Shown piece after piece: positions 18,966 to 28,376 of a stretch of 64,000 nt of DNA. Each line of letters opens with the position of its first letter. The stretch's first letter is position 1. This DNA is from Streptomyces reniochalinae. Its GTDB lineage: Bacteria > Actinomycetota > Actinomycetes > Streptomycetales > Streptomycetaceae. A program made the position numbers and the translations under genes. Below the pieces are notes generated by a model. That model was not told the DNA's origin. It searched no databases and saw only the letters and a program-made list of their open reading frames with translations. The stretch lies in assembly GCF_003323735.1 (NCBI RefSeq), contig NZ_QOIM01000047.1, positions 58,158-122,157 on the forward strand. Reading direction: 5' to 3'.

Positions 18966-20990
18966 ATGAGCATGGAGATGACCGCGTGGAACGCGCTCTA
19001 CAACTCGCGCCACGCCCACCAGGACCAGCACCCGTTCTCCGCCGCGACGGTCCGCCGCATCGTCCGCTTCGCACACCGCCACCACCGTAAACTGGTAGCT
19101 TTCCTGCTGCTCAGCAGCGTGCTCGCGGTCGTCACCGTGGCCACACCGCTGCTCGCCGGCCGGGTGATGAACGCCATCGACCGGCACGAGAGCACCTCCA
19201 CCGTGCTCGTTTTCGCCGGGCTGATCGCGGCCATCGCACTGGCGGAGGCGGGGGTCGGCATTCTGACCCGCTGGCTGTCCGCGCGGATCGGTGAGGGGCT
19301 CATCCTCGATCTGCGTACCGCCGTCTACGACCACGTGCAGCGCATGCCCGTGGCCTTCTTCACCCGCACTCGTACAGGTGCCCTCGTCAGCCGACTCAAC
19401 AATGACGTCATCGGAGCGCAGCGCGCCTTCTCCTCCACCCTCTCCGAGGTCTTCAGCAACCTCGTCACCCTGCTGCTGACCCTCGTGGTGATGCTCAACC
19501 TCTCCTGGCAGATCACCCTCCTCACCCTCGCCCTGCTGCCGGTCTTCGTCCTGCCCGCCCGGCGGATGGGGGCCCGGCTCGCCCGGCTGGAGCGGGAGCG
19601 GGCCAACCACAACGCGGTGATGAGCACCCAGATGACAGAGCGCTTCTCCGCGCCGGGCGCCACCCTCGTCAAACTGTTCGGGCGGCCGGGGGAGGAGTCG
19701 GCCGCGTTCGCCCGGCGGGCAGGGCGCGTACGGGACATCGGCGTGCGCACCGCCATGGTGCAGGAGGTCTTCTTCACCGCGCTGACCCTCGTGGCGGCCC
19801 TCGCGCTCGCCCTCGTCTACGGGCTCGGCGGCACCTACGCACTGCGCGGCAGCCTCGACCCCGGCGCCGTCGTCTCCCTCGCCCTGCTGCTGACCCGCCT
19901 GTACGCCCCGCTGACCGCGCTGGCCAGCGCCCGCGTGGAGGTGATGAGCGCGCTCGTCAGCTTCCAGCGGGTGTTCGAGGTGCTCGACCTCAAGCCGCTG
20001 ATCGAGGAGAAGGAAGGCGCCGAGGACCTGCCGGGGGAGCCGGCCTCCGTCGAGTTCGACGACGTCCACTTCAGCTACCCCTCCGCCGACAAGGTCTCCC
20101 TCGCCTCCCTGGAGGAGGTCGCCACCCTCGACACCAGGGGCGGCGAGGAGGTGCTGCACGGCATCTCCTTCCGGGCCGAACCCGGACAGATGATCGCCCT
20201 GGTGGGCTCCTCCGGAGCGGGCAAGTCCACGCTCGCCTCGCTGGCCCCCCGCCTCTACGACGTGGACAGCGGCGCCGTCCGTATCGGAGGCAAGGACGTG
20301 CGCGACCTGAGCGCCGCGTCCCTGCGGGCCACGCTCGGCATGGTCACCCAGGACGGCCACCTCTTCCACGACACCATCCGCGCCAACCTGCTGCTCCCCC
20401 GCCCCGACGCCACCGACGAGGAACTGTGGTCCGCGCTGCGCCGCGCCCGCCTGGACGAGCTGGTCGGCTCCCTGCCCGACGGTCTGGACACCCTGGTCGG
20501 TGAGCGCGGCTACCGGCTCTCCGGCGGGGAACGTCAGCGCCTGACGATCGCCCGGCTGCTGCTGGCCAGGCCCCAGGTCGTCGTACTCGACGAGGCGACG
20601 GCGCACCTGGACTCCACCTCGGAGGCGGCCGTACAAGAAGCGCTCGGCGAGGCGCTGGCCTCCCGCACCTCCCTGGTCATCGCCCACCGACTGTCCACCG
20701 TGCGGGCCGCCCACCGAATCCTCGTCCTGGAGGCGGGCCGAGTGGTCGAACAGGGCACCCACGAGGAGCTGCTGGCCGCGGGCGGCCGCTACGAACAGCT
20801 CTACCGCACCCAGTTCAGCGAGACCGGCACCAACGGCGGTACGGGTACCGAGAGCGGCACCGGCACCGGCTCCGACAGCCGGACCGGTACCGGCGGCGCG
20901 GAGGGTGCGGCAGGCGTGGGCGGCGGGGCGGCCGGGAGCTCCTCCGGTGGCCGGAGCGGCGGCGGGGCCGAGGTGGGCGCACTCGCGTGA
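18966..20990 (+). CDS. ABC exporter, fused permease and ATPase
   Basis: A 674-residue half-transporter of the MsbA/LmrA type. Six transmembrane helices lie between about residues 40 and 325. The ATPase has Walker A GSSGAGKST (about 416-424), signature LSGGERQR, Walker B VVVLDEAT and the H-loop IAHRLSTV. The last 60 residues are a Gly/Thr/Ser-rich tail not needed by the fold. Expected to pump drugs or lipids as a homodimer. Its promoter looks MerR-controlled and leaderless, suggesting induction by a compound sensed by an unlinked MerR protein. Confidence 0.93.
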   Translation: MSMEMTAWNALYNSRHAHQDQHPFSAATVRRIVRFAHRHHRKLVAFLLLSSVLAVVTVATPLLAGRVMNAIDRHESTSTVLVFAGLIAAIALAEAGVGILTRWLSARIGEGLILDLRTAVYDHVQRMPVAFFTRTRTGALVSRLNNDVIGAQRAFSSTLSEVFSNLVTLLLTLVVMLNLSWQITLLTLALLPVFVLPARRMGARLARLERERANHNAVMSTQMTERFSAPGATLVKLFGRPGEESAAFARRAGRVRDIGVRTAMVQEVFFTALTLVAALALALVYGLGGTYALRGSLDPGAVVSLALLLTRLYAPLTALASARVEVMSALVSFQRVFEVLDLKPLIEEKEGAEDLPGEPASVEFDDVHFSYPSADKVSLASLEEVATLDTRGGEEVLHGISFRAEPGQMIALVGSSGAGKSTLASLAPRLYDVDSGAVRIGGKDVRDLSAASLRATLGMVTQDGHLFHDTIRANLLLPRPDATDEELWSALRRARLDELVGSLPDGLDTLVGERGYRLSGGERQRLTIARLLLARPQVVVLDEATAHLDSTSEAAVQEALGEALASRTSLVIAHRLSTVRAAHRILVLEAGRVVEQGTHEELLAAGGRYEQLYRTQFSETGTNGGTGTESGTGTGSDSRTGTGGAEGAAGVGGGAAGSSSGGRSGGGAEVGALA

Positions 20991-21134
20991 GCGGCCCTCA
21001 CCCGGGCGGGCGCGCTCGGCGGGCGGCGGACGAGGGGGCGGCACAGGGTGGGAGAGAGGCCCGCCCCCGCGGGGCGGCCCTCCTCGACGCCGGCCGGCCG
21101 ACCGCCGCACGAATCCCGGAAGGACACGAGCGCC

Positions 21135-22319
21135 ATGAGCTGCTCCAGCCTGGAGGCCCTGACCCGCTGCTCCGTCGCCGTCGACCTGGGCGCCGCCAGG
21201 ACCCGCGTCTACGCCAAGGGGACGGGGCTGATCGTCGACCAGCCCTCGGTCGTCGCCGTGAACACCTCCTCGGGCGCGCTGATCGCGGTCGGCGATGCGG
21301 CCGAGCGGATGGACGGGCGCACCCCCCAGCACATCCGGGTCGTCAGACCCGTGGCCGGCGGGACCGTACGCGACATCGACATGGCGCGCCGGATGGTGCG
21401 CTCCCTCATCGGCGAGAGGCTGCGCCGGGTCAGACGGCGCAGGGTGATGGCCCACGCGGCGGCCACCGTTCCGCACGACGCCGACCCGCTGGCCTGCCGC
21501 GCCGCCGTGGAGACCCTGACGGGGGTGGGCGCACGCCGCGTCGAGCTGGTGGAGGCGCCCATCGCGGCGGCGATCGGCGCGGGTCTGCCGGTCGCCCAGC
21601 CCGAGGCGGCCATGGTGCTGGTGTGCGGTACGACCACGACGCAGGTGGCCGTCGTCTCCGTGGGGGCGATCGTGGCGGCGGGCACGGTGGGCCTGGGCGG
21701 CGACACCATCCACCACGCCGTCGTGCAGTACCTGCGCAACCGGCACGAGCTGCTGCTGCCCAGCCAGGAGGTCCGCCCGCTGCACCTGGCGCTGCTCGGC
21801 AGCGGCGGCGTCGGCAACGGCGTCTACACGGGCCTGATCGACGTCCAGGGCCGCGACGTGGTGTCGGGTCTTGCCCGCACCGTCACCATCGACCCCGAAG
21901 AGGTGCGCAGCGCCATCCAGACCCCGCTCACCGGCCTGCTGGACACCATCCGCACCGTCCTGCTCCGCTGCCCGCCCGACCTGGTGGCCGACCTGGCCGA
22001 CCGCGGCATGGTCCTGACCGGCGGCAGCGCCGTCCTGCCGGGCCTCGCCGACCAGCTGAGGGAGCACACGGGCATGGGCGTGCGACTCGCCCAGGAGCCC
22101 GAGCTGGCCTCGGTGAACGGGCTCGCCGCCCTGATGGCCGGGCGTCTCGCGCCGAACCCCGCAGCCGAGGAGGAGGCGCAGGGCCCAGCCACGGCGGGCG
22201 CCGCCCGCGACGCGCTGTCGGGCCCCCACCCCCTGTCCGGGGACCGGGAGGTCATCGGCGCGCCCGAGAGCGGCGCGGCGGCCGACGCGGTGCCGGTACC
22301 GGGCCAGGAGGCCGGGTGA
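21135..22319 (+). CDS. MreB-like actin homologue
   Basis: A 394-residue actin-fold protein. The phosphate-1 loop is VDLGAARTRVYAKG near residue 15, and VPHDAD and VEAPIAAAIGAGLPV follow. A GGSAVLPGLADQL segment matches the adenosine motif of MreB. The last 60 residues are a Pro/Ala/Gly-rich tail. It has no mreC/mreD neighbours and diverges from canonical MreB, so it is probably one of the extra MreB-like proteins that streptomycetes use in spore wall formation. Start at ATG 21135, with GGAAGGA upstream. Confidence 0.85.
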   Translation: MSCSSLEALTRCSVAVDLGAARTRVYAKGTGLIVDQPSVVAVNTSSGALIAVGDAAERMDGRTPQHIRVVRPVAGGTVRDIDMARRMVRSLIGERLRRVRRRRVMAHAAATVPHDADPLACRAAVETLTGVGARRVELVEAPIAAAIGAGLPVAQPEAAMVLVCGTTTTQVAVVSVGAIVAAGTVGLGGDTIHHAVVQYLRNRHELLLPSQEVRPLHLALLGSGGVGNGVYTGLIDVQGRDVVSGLARTVTIDPEEVRSAIQTPLTGLLDTIRTVLLRCPPDLVADLADRGMVLTGGSAVLPGLADQLREHTGMGVRLAQEPELASVNGLAALMAGRLAPNPAAEEEAQGPATAGAARDALSGPHPLSGDREVIGAPESGAAADAVPVPGQEAG

Positions 22320-22416
22320 CCCCGGGCCCGCGAGCCCACGCCCACGGGGCCTCCGGTACCCACGGGGTTCGGCCCTGGCCGGACCGGCCCCGCCTCCGGC
22401 CGCACCGGGCCGGGGC

Positions 22417-22887
22417 TCAGATGGCCCCGGCGGCCCGGTCTTGGGGGGCGTAGGGCCCGAAGAGATCGACCAGGCGGGAGCGGGAGCGTTGGAGGCGGTC
22501 GCCCATGACCGCCGCGATGGAGCGCGTCATCGCCAGGCCCAGTTCCTTGTCCTCCTCGCACAGCAACCGCACCGACTGCGCGTCGAATTCGAGCGCTCGT
22601 ACGGGGCTGTCCGCCTGGGCGCCCAGCGACCACACGTACGGCTGGAACATCCAGGACCAGCCGAGCAGCTCCCCGTGGCGGACATGGTCGATGGCCACGT
22701 CCCTGTGCCCTGGTATGTGCATGGCGAGTGTCGCGGAGCCTGTGTGCAGGATCCAGAAGCGGTCGGCCCTCGTGCCCTCTTCGAAGATTTGTTCTCCGGC
22801 GTCGAAGTGCACTTCGTGTCCAAGGGAGCGCACCCGCTCGCGCTGGTCGGATGTCAGCTCGGCGAGCAGTCCCGTCGTGGTCTGCAT
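22417..22887 (-). CDS. Cyclic-nucleotide-binding domain protein without DNA-binding domain
   Basis: A 156-residue Crp-like beta-barrel (FDAGEQIFEEGTRADRFWIL, then HGELLGWSWMF) followed by a C-helix and a short tail. No helix-turn-helix follows, so it is a stand-alone effector-binding protein rather than a CRP. It reads towards the actin-like gene. Ligand unknown. Confidence 0.85.
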   Translation of the reverse strand: MQTTTGLLAELTSDQRERVRSLGHEVHFDAGEQIFEEGTRADRFWILHTGSATLAMHIPGHRDVAIDHVRHGELLGWSWMFQPYVWSLGAQADSPVRALEFDAQSVRLLCEEDKELGLAMTRSIAAVMGDRLQRSRSRLVDLFGPYAPQDRAAGAI

Positions 22888-23003
22888 GGCCCGCCCTCCC
22901 TTCCGGGAACAGAGCGACGTATTCCCACGTCACGGCTTTTTCAGCGTAACGCGCATCACCCGAACAGGCGAGTAACAGCCGGACGGAACGTACCGTCGGC
23001 GGT

Positions 23004-23222
23004 ATGTGCAGGAACATCAGGACACTACGTCCCCCCTACGCCGATACCGTCACCGACGAGGACGTCCGGGCGGCCGCGCTCCAGTACGTGCGCAAGGTGT
23101 CCGGCTTCCGGGCGCCCGCCGCGCACAACCAGGCGGCCTTCGACCTGGCCGTCGAGCAGATCGCCGAGGCAACCGGCAGGCTGCTGGAAGACCTCCGGGT
23201 GAGGGGCGCGGCCCCCCGCTGA
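23004..23222 (+). CDS. DUF2277 protein
   Basis: A 72-residue conserved protein starting MCRNIRTLRPPYADTVTDED and containing ALQYVRKVSGFRAP, both typical of DUF2277. Function unknown. The Met-Cys start and its small helical fold are conserved in the family. It is divergent from the cyclic-nucleotide-binding gene, with a 116-bp gap. Confidence 0.88.
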   Translation: MCRNIRTLRPPYADTVTDEDVRAAALQYVRKVSGFRAPAAHNQAAFDLAVEQIAEATGRLLEDLRVRGAAPR

Positions 23223-23258
23223 GCCACGCTCCCGCGTCTTTGCGCTCCGGACGCGGCC

Positions 23259-24017
23259 TCAGCTCCCCTCGCGAGCCCCCTGGACATTCCGCGCCTCCCG
23301 GGCATCCCGCGCCTCCCGAGCCCCCTCGCGGCCCTCCAGCAGGTGCAGCAGCTCGCCCAGCACCTCGGCGAGCTGCTCGCGCCGCTCGCCCCCGAGCCCC
23401 GCGAGCAGCGACCGCTCGTAGGCCACCTGCTCGGGCATGATCCGGTCCACCAGCTGCCGGCCGCCGTCGGTGAGCGACAGGTGTGCCACGCGCCGGTCGC
23501 GGGCGTCCGGACGCCGTACGACCAGCCCTTTCTCCTCCAGCGTGCGCACCCGCTTGGTGACAGCCGTGCCCGAGGCGTACGTCTCCCTGGCGAGCTGCCC
23601 GAAGCTCAGCTCGCGGTCTTCACGGCGCAGGGCGCTGAGGATGTCGAATTCGGGGCGTGAGAACCCCTCGTGCGCCAGCGGCGCGTCGGACGCCTGCCGC
23701 AGCAGCGCCGCGCACCTGGTCAGACGCCCGATGACCCCGATCGGCCCGGTGTCGAGATCCGGGAGCACCCGCTGCCACTGGCCTAGGACCCTGGCGACGA
23801 CGTCCCCCTCCGAGCCCTCGACGCCCTCTGAGCCCCGTGAGCCCTGCGAGCCCTCGGTCACCGCGCCGTCACGCTCAGGCCCCGCGAGCCCCGGGACCCC
23901 TCCCGTCCGGCGGCCTCGCTCGGCCGCCCTCCCTCCGTTCGCGTCCGCTCTCTCGCCGGGTGCGGCGTCCTCCGGCACGCGCTGCCCCTCTCGCCCGAGC
24001 TGTCGTCTCCCGTTCAC
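23259..24017 (-). CDS. MarR family regulator with extended ends
   Basis: A MarR winged-helix repressor; the domain spans about residues 85-230 of the longest reading (PEFDILSALRRED, then SGTAVTKRVRTLEEKGLVVRR). The first 75 residues are low-complexity and the true start may be an internal GTG near residue 53 or 73. The C-terminus repeats short REAR-type units. It lies convergent with DUF2277 and just after the broken LysR gene, on the same strand as that gene. Confidence 0.82.
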   Translation of the reverse strand: MNGRRQLGREGQRVPEDAAPGERADANGGRAAERGRRTGGVPGLAGPERDGAVTEGSQGSRGSEGVEGSEGDVVARVLGQWQRVLPDLDTGPIGVIGRLTRCAALLRQASDAPLAHEGFSRPEFDILSALRREDRELSFGQLARETYASGTAVTKRVRTLEEKGLVVRRPDARDRRVAHLSLTDGGRQLVDRIMPEQVAYERSLLAGLGGERREQLAEVLGELLHLLEGREGAREARDAREARNVQGAREGS

Positions 24018-24259
24018 CGCTCAATTCTGCCGCCGGGGGGCGCGGCGACGGTGGAGCGGGGTCCCGCCGCGGGCGTCAGCGCGCCGGTGGCGGCGCACCG
24101 CGCCCGGACCGGGAGGAGCAGGCCCCGGACCGGGCGCGGCTGAGGGAGCAGACGGCTGCGGGAGGAGGCGGCCGAGGCAGGAGACGGCCGAGGCTCCGCC
24201 GCGGTGGCGCCCGCCTCTCTGATGCGCTCGCGCTCCTCCGCGTCGGTCGTGGCGACGGT

Positions 24260-25148
24260 CAGCCGCGCGGCGGTCTTCCCGCCGACGTGCGCACCGGCGT
24301 AGCTGTCGCCCGAGCAGGTGCCGCCACAGCAGCGGTGCTCCCGCCAGCGGGCGGGTCACCAGGCCCGGCGCCGGCGGGAACGTCGCCCTGCACAGGCCCA
24401 CCGCCCGCCCCACCCGCACCAGGTGCACACAGGAGGCAGTGTCCGTCTCGTACACGGCCTGCGGCGTGAACCCGGCGCGCGCGCAGGCCGCCGCAAAGCA
24501 CTCCGCGAAGCAGCCGTCGCCGGGCACGTTCGTCCAGCGCGCCCCGCCAGCTCGGCGAGCGGCACCTCGTCGCGGACCGCCAGCGGATCCGCCTCGGGAA
24601 GCATGACGAACACCGGGTCGACGGCCACCTCGCGCCAGACCACCTCCGCGCCCGCCGCGGTGAACGGTGGCGGGCTCCGGCCGCACGCCCCCGTGAGCGC
24701 GTAGTCGATCCGCCCCTCGGTCAGCAGGCCCGCCAGCTCGACGGCCGACCACGACGTGTACGTCGTCACCGACGCGCTCGGATAGGCGTCGGGCCAGCCG
24801 GTCCACCAGCCCGCCGAGCAGGGGCCCATGGGTGCCGCCGAGCCGGAAGCGGGCGGGACCGCCATGGCCGTCGGCCCGCTCGCGGCTGAACCTGCGCGCA
24901 CTGGCCTGGAGCTCGGTCACCGCGGGCACCAGCACCCGGGCCCGCTCCAGCACCAGCTCCCCCAGTTCGGTGGGCCGCACCCCGTGCGGGCCCCGGACGA
25001 AGAGAGCGCCGCCGAGCGAGCGCTCCATCCGTTTGAGCTGCGCGCTCAGCGCGGGCTGGGCGAGCCCTGACCCGGTGGCCGCCCGCGTCAGGCTGCCCGC
25101 CTCGGCGATGGCCGAGACGACCTTGAGGTGTCTCAGTTCCAGATCCAT
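24260..25148 (-). pseudogene. LysR family regulator, frameshifted
   Basis: The gene starts MDLELRHLKVVSAIAEAGSL at 25148, a normal LysR helix-turn-helix. The effector domain changes frame near 24795 (continuing as YPSASVTTYTSWSAVELAG) and returns to the first frame near 24540 (WTNVPGDGCFAECF). The end near 24300 (RPLAGAPLLWRHLLG) also fails to continue normally. Two compensating indels at least are needed, so this is a pseudogene or contains sequencing errors. It is divergent from the STAS-ANTAR-GAF gene, with a shared upstream gap. Confidence 0.75.
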
Positions 25149-25284
25149 GTCCTTACGGTGGGGCGGCCCACCGGCACCGACAAGAGGCGTGCCCCACCCG
25201 GCGCCGGGCCGAAGTGGGTGGCCGGCCCGCGCGACGAGTATGTTGTCATACAGCAAATGTTGCGGGGAGGAAGAAGGGTGGGAC

Positions 25285-26859
25285 ATGACCAGCACGGGTG
25301 ACGCCTGTGCCGCCGCGCACCCGGACCAGGCGCGGACGGAAGTGATACGGCTACCCGGCGGGGCCAGCCTATGGGTGGTACGCGTCGAAGGCGGCATCCG
25401 AGACGCCCACCACCCCGCGCTGAGCGCCGCCAGGCCGCCCTCCCCCGGCACCGTGGCCGTGGTCGTCGACCTGGCCCTGGCGCCCCTCGTCTCCGCCGCC
25501 GGGGCCCGCGCCCTGACCTCCCTCGCCCACGACCTGGCCGACGACGGGACCGACCTGCTGGTGGCCACCGCGGACGAGGCGGTCGGCCGCGCGCTGGCCG
25601 GGGACGACGTGCTGACCGTCGTCCCCAAAGTGGCCGAGGCCACCGCGCCCTACGCCGGGGGGCCGAGCCCGGCCCCGGCCCACGAGGCCGCCCAGGACCG
25701 CGCCACCGCCCCGGACGGCAAGGCCGGCACGGGCGACCTGCCCAGCACGGACAGCGGGGCCCGCGTGAGCGCCATGGCCCACGCGGGCGGAGCGGCCCCT
25801 GCGGGCGCCGCGGCCCGTGCGGGCCGAGCCGGGATGGACGGCAGCGCCGGGGCGGACGGCAGCGCCGACACGGGCCGCAAGGTCACCATCAGGAGCAGGA
25901 CAGGTACGGGCCCCGGGGGCGGCGCCGGCGACAGGGCGGTGGGGCCGGGCGTCGGCGTGGCCGGAGGCGTGGACGGCCGGGCCGGGGTGGACGACAGGGC
26001 CGGGGTGGACGACAGGGCCGGACAGGAGGGGGAGCGGTTGCGCGCGGAGGTGCGCAACCTCAAGGCGGAGGTGCGCAACCTGCGCGCGAAGGCGCGCACG
26101 CACCCGCTCGTCTCCCGCGCCCAGGGAATACTCGAAGAGCGCTACCACCTGCCGGACGACCGTGCGGCCTTCCAGCTCATGGAGGCCAGCTCGCAGCGGT
26201 TCAACGTGCGGCTGCGCACCCTCGCCACCGCCGTGGTGACGGTGCCGCGCCCCCGCTCCCCGCACTCCGACTGGTTTCCGGGACGCGAACGGCGGGTGCC
26301 GCCCGCCCTGGCGTTCCAGCCAGGGCTGCGCGCCGCGTCGGCGAACTCCTCCGAGGTGCTGGGCGCGGTGCTGCGCCGCAGCATGGAGATCACCGAGGCG
26401 ACGATGGGCGACGTGCGGCTGGTGGACCCGGTCACGGGCAGCCTGCGGCTGGAGAAGCACCAGGGACTCGACGAGGACTTCGCGGAGTTCTTCGACCGCG
26501 TCGACTACAGCCGCACGGACGGGGCGGAGACCGCCTGCGCGGTGGCCGCCCGTCAGGGCACCCGCGTCACCGTCACGGACGTGGCGGCGGACACGGTCTT
26601 CGCCGAGTCCGCCAAGCGGGCTCTGCTGGCCGCGGGCAGCCGCGGCTGCCACAGCACACCGCTGACCGCCGCCCCGGGGCAGCTCCTGGGCGTCGTCTCC
26701 ACCCACCACGCCCATCCGGTACAGGCGCTCACCGCGACGCAGGCGCGCACTCTGGACGAGATGGGGGCCCAAGCGGGCCGCTGGCTCGACTGGTACCAGC
26801 GCACCGTCGTCCTCGACGCCCTGGAGGACCTGCACCACAGGGGAGGCACCTGGGCCTAG
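25285..26859 (+). CDS. STAS-like, ANTAR and GAF domain protein
   Basis: About 524 residues. An N-terminal STAS-like region (about 15-125, VAVVVDLALAPLVSAAGARAL) is followed by a 100-residue Gly/Ala-rich linker with tandem repeats (AGVDDRAGVDDRAG) and a short coiled coil (RAEVRNLKAEVRNLRAK). An ANTAR domain follows (about 272-315, RAQGILEERYHLPDDRAAF), then a GAF domain to the C-terminus. ANTAR domains bind RNA hairpins to prevent termination; the STAS and GAF parts suggest signal input. The ANTAR-before-GAF order is less usual. Start at ATG 25285, with GGGAGGAAG upstream. Confidence 0.82.
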   Translation: MTSTGDACAAAHPDQARTEVIRLPGGASLWVVRVEGGIRDAHHPALSAARPPSPGTVAVVVDLALAPLVSAAGARALTSLAHDLADDGTDLLVATADEAVGRALAGDDVLTVVPKVAEATAPYAGGPSPAPAHEAAQDRATAPDGKAGTGDLPSTDSGARVSAMAHAGGAAPAGAAARAGRAGMDGSAGADGSADTGRKVTIRSRTGTGPGGGAGDRAVGPGVGVAGGVDGRAGVDDRAGVDDRAGQEGERLRAEVRNLKAEVRNLRAKARTHPLVSRAQGILEERYHLPDDRAAFQLMEASSQRFNVRLRTLATAVVTVPRPRSPHSDWFPGRERRVPPALAFQPGLRAASANSSEVLGAVLRRSMEITEATMGDVRLVDPVTGSLRLEKHQGLDEDFAEFFDRVDYSRTDGAETACAVAARQGTRVTVTDVAADTVFAESAKRALLAAGSRGCHSTPLTAAPGQLLGVVSTHHAHPVQALTATQARTLDEMGAQAGRWLDWYQRTVVLDALEDLHHRGGTWA

Positions 26860-26939
26860 CCTCGACCCCGCGTGAGGGCTTCTTCCTCCGGGAAGCGCCT
26901 CCGGCGGTGGCCGGACAGCCCGCCCCGCGAAAGCGCGGG

Positions 26940-27190
26940 GTTCGTCGGTCCGATCGGCCGTACCCCGCGCAGCGGATGGCACCCGTGCTGCGCGGCCGTC
27001 GCGAGGGCTGCGTCGATGTCGTCGACCGAGAAGGCGACCCGGTGCATGCCGATCTCGCGGGGGCGAGTGGGCTCCGACTCGCTCGCTTCGGGGCGGAGGT
27101 ACTCGAAGAGTTCGAGACGACCGTGGCCGTCCGGCGTCTGGAGCATCGCGATGTCGGCGTGATTGCCGTCAAGGCCGACGGCGGTGTCCG
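26940..27190 (-). pseudogene. Remnant of a VOC (glyoxalase-like) protein
   Basis: A minus-strand segment reads GLDGNHADIAMLQTPDGHGR, then LELFEYLRP and IGMHRVAFSVDDIDAALA, which match the middle of a VOC-superfamily enzyme. The N-terminal part is in a different frame with stops, and the C-terminus after PLRGV becomes nonsense. It looks like a decayed gene fragment wedged between the GAF protein and the formylglycine-generating enzyme. Confidence 0.6.
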
Positions 27191-27337
27191 TCCGCCTCCG
27201 ACGGTGGCGGAAACCGCGAGGCCGGGCGCCTTCGCGGCGTTGACGGAGATCACCCGCCCGGACGACGATGCGGACATGAGCGCACCCGCAGCCGCCCGTC
27301 CTTCGCCGCCCCGCCGGCCCTACCCCGGAGGGGAGAA

Positions 27338-28324
27338 ATGAGCGCCTGCTGCGGTCCCGGCCGCGCCGCGGGGCCGACGGCGGCCCCCGTGGCAGAGGAG
27401 GCCGACTTCGCGGTCCCCGCCCGCACCCGTGCCGACGTCCTGCGCGGCATGGTCCGCATCCCGGGCGGCCCGTTCCTGATGGGCGGGGACGACGCGGACG
27501 CCGTCCCGGTGGACGGTGAGGGGCCGGTGCGCGAGGTCACCGTCTCGGCCTTCCGCATCGACGAGGCGTGCGTGACGAACGCGCGGTTCGCCCGCTTCGT
27601 CAAGGCGACGGGGTACCGGACGGAGGCCGAACGCTTCGGCTGGAGCTACGTCTTCGGCCCGTTCGTCCCGTCCACGGCCCAGGCTTCCGTACTGTCGGGG
27701 ACCGTGCCGGGCGCCCCCTGGTGGCGGGCGGTGGAGGGCGCGTACTGGCGGGCGCCCGAGGGGCCAGGATCCTCCGTCGGGGAGCGCGACCACCACCCCG
27801 CCGTCCACGTCTCGTGGCACGACGCGAGCGCCTACGCGCGGTGGGCGGGCAAACGGCTGCCCACCGAGGCCGAGTGGGAGAAGGCCGCGCGCGGCGGCCT
27901 CGTCCAGGCCAGGTTCCCCTGGGGCGACGAGCTGTCCCCCCGCGGCCGGCACCGCTGCAACATCTGGCGGGGCCGCTTCCCCACGCACAACACCGGAGAG
28001 GACGGCCACGTGGGCACGGCCCCGGTCAACGCGTTCGGGGCGAACGGGTACGGCCTCTACAACATGGCGGGCAACGTGTGGGAGTGGTGCGCGGACCGCT
28101 TCTCCGCCGACTGGCACGCCGCGGACCGCCCCGAGACGCGGAGCGACCCCGCGGGGCCCTCGGAGGGCGCCAACCGGGTCCTGCGCGGCGGCTCACACCT
28201 GTGCCACCACACGTACTGCAACCGGTACCGCGTCGCCGCCCGCACCGCGAACGCGCCCGACAGTTCGACGGGACACGGCGGTTTCCGCTGCGCGGTGTCC
28301 GAGTCGGCGCTGCCGGATCACTGA
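27338..28324 (+). CDS. Formylglycine-generating enzyme (SUMF1 family)
   Basis: A 328-residue copper-dependent oxidase that converts a cysteine in sulfatases to formylglycine. The fold motif GGPFLMGGDD is near residue 43, RLPTEAEWEKAARGG is mid-protein, and the active-site pair is in GGSHLCHHTYCNRYR (the two cysteines five residues apart). The C-terminus GGFRCAV is typical. A strong GAGGGGAG precedes the ATG. No sulfatase gene lies nearby in this window, so its client is elsewhere or is a different protein. Confidence 0.92.
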   Translation: MSACCGPGRAAGPTAAPVAEEADFAVPARTRADVLRGMVRIPGGPFLMGGDDADAVPVDGEGPVREVTVSAFRIDEACVTNARFARFVKATGYRTEAERFGWSYVFGPFVPSTAQASVLSGTVPGAPWWRAVEGAYWRAPEGPGSSVGERDHHPAVHVSWHDASAYARWAGKRLPTEAEWEKAARGGLVQARFPWGDELSPRGRHRCNIWRGRFPTHNTGEDGHVGTAPVNAFGANGYGLYNMAGNVWEWCADRFSADWHAADRPETRSDPAGPSEGANRVLRGGSHLCHHTYCNRYRVAARTANAPDSSTGHGGFRCAVSESALPDH

Positions 28325-28376
28325 TCACCCGTGGACCGGGCCCACGCGCTCCGGTGCACGTCCCGCAGCGCCTCGG

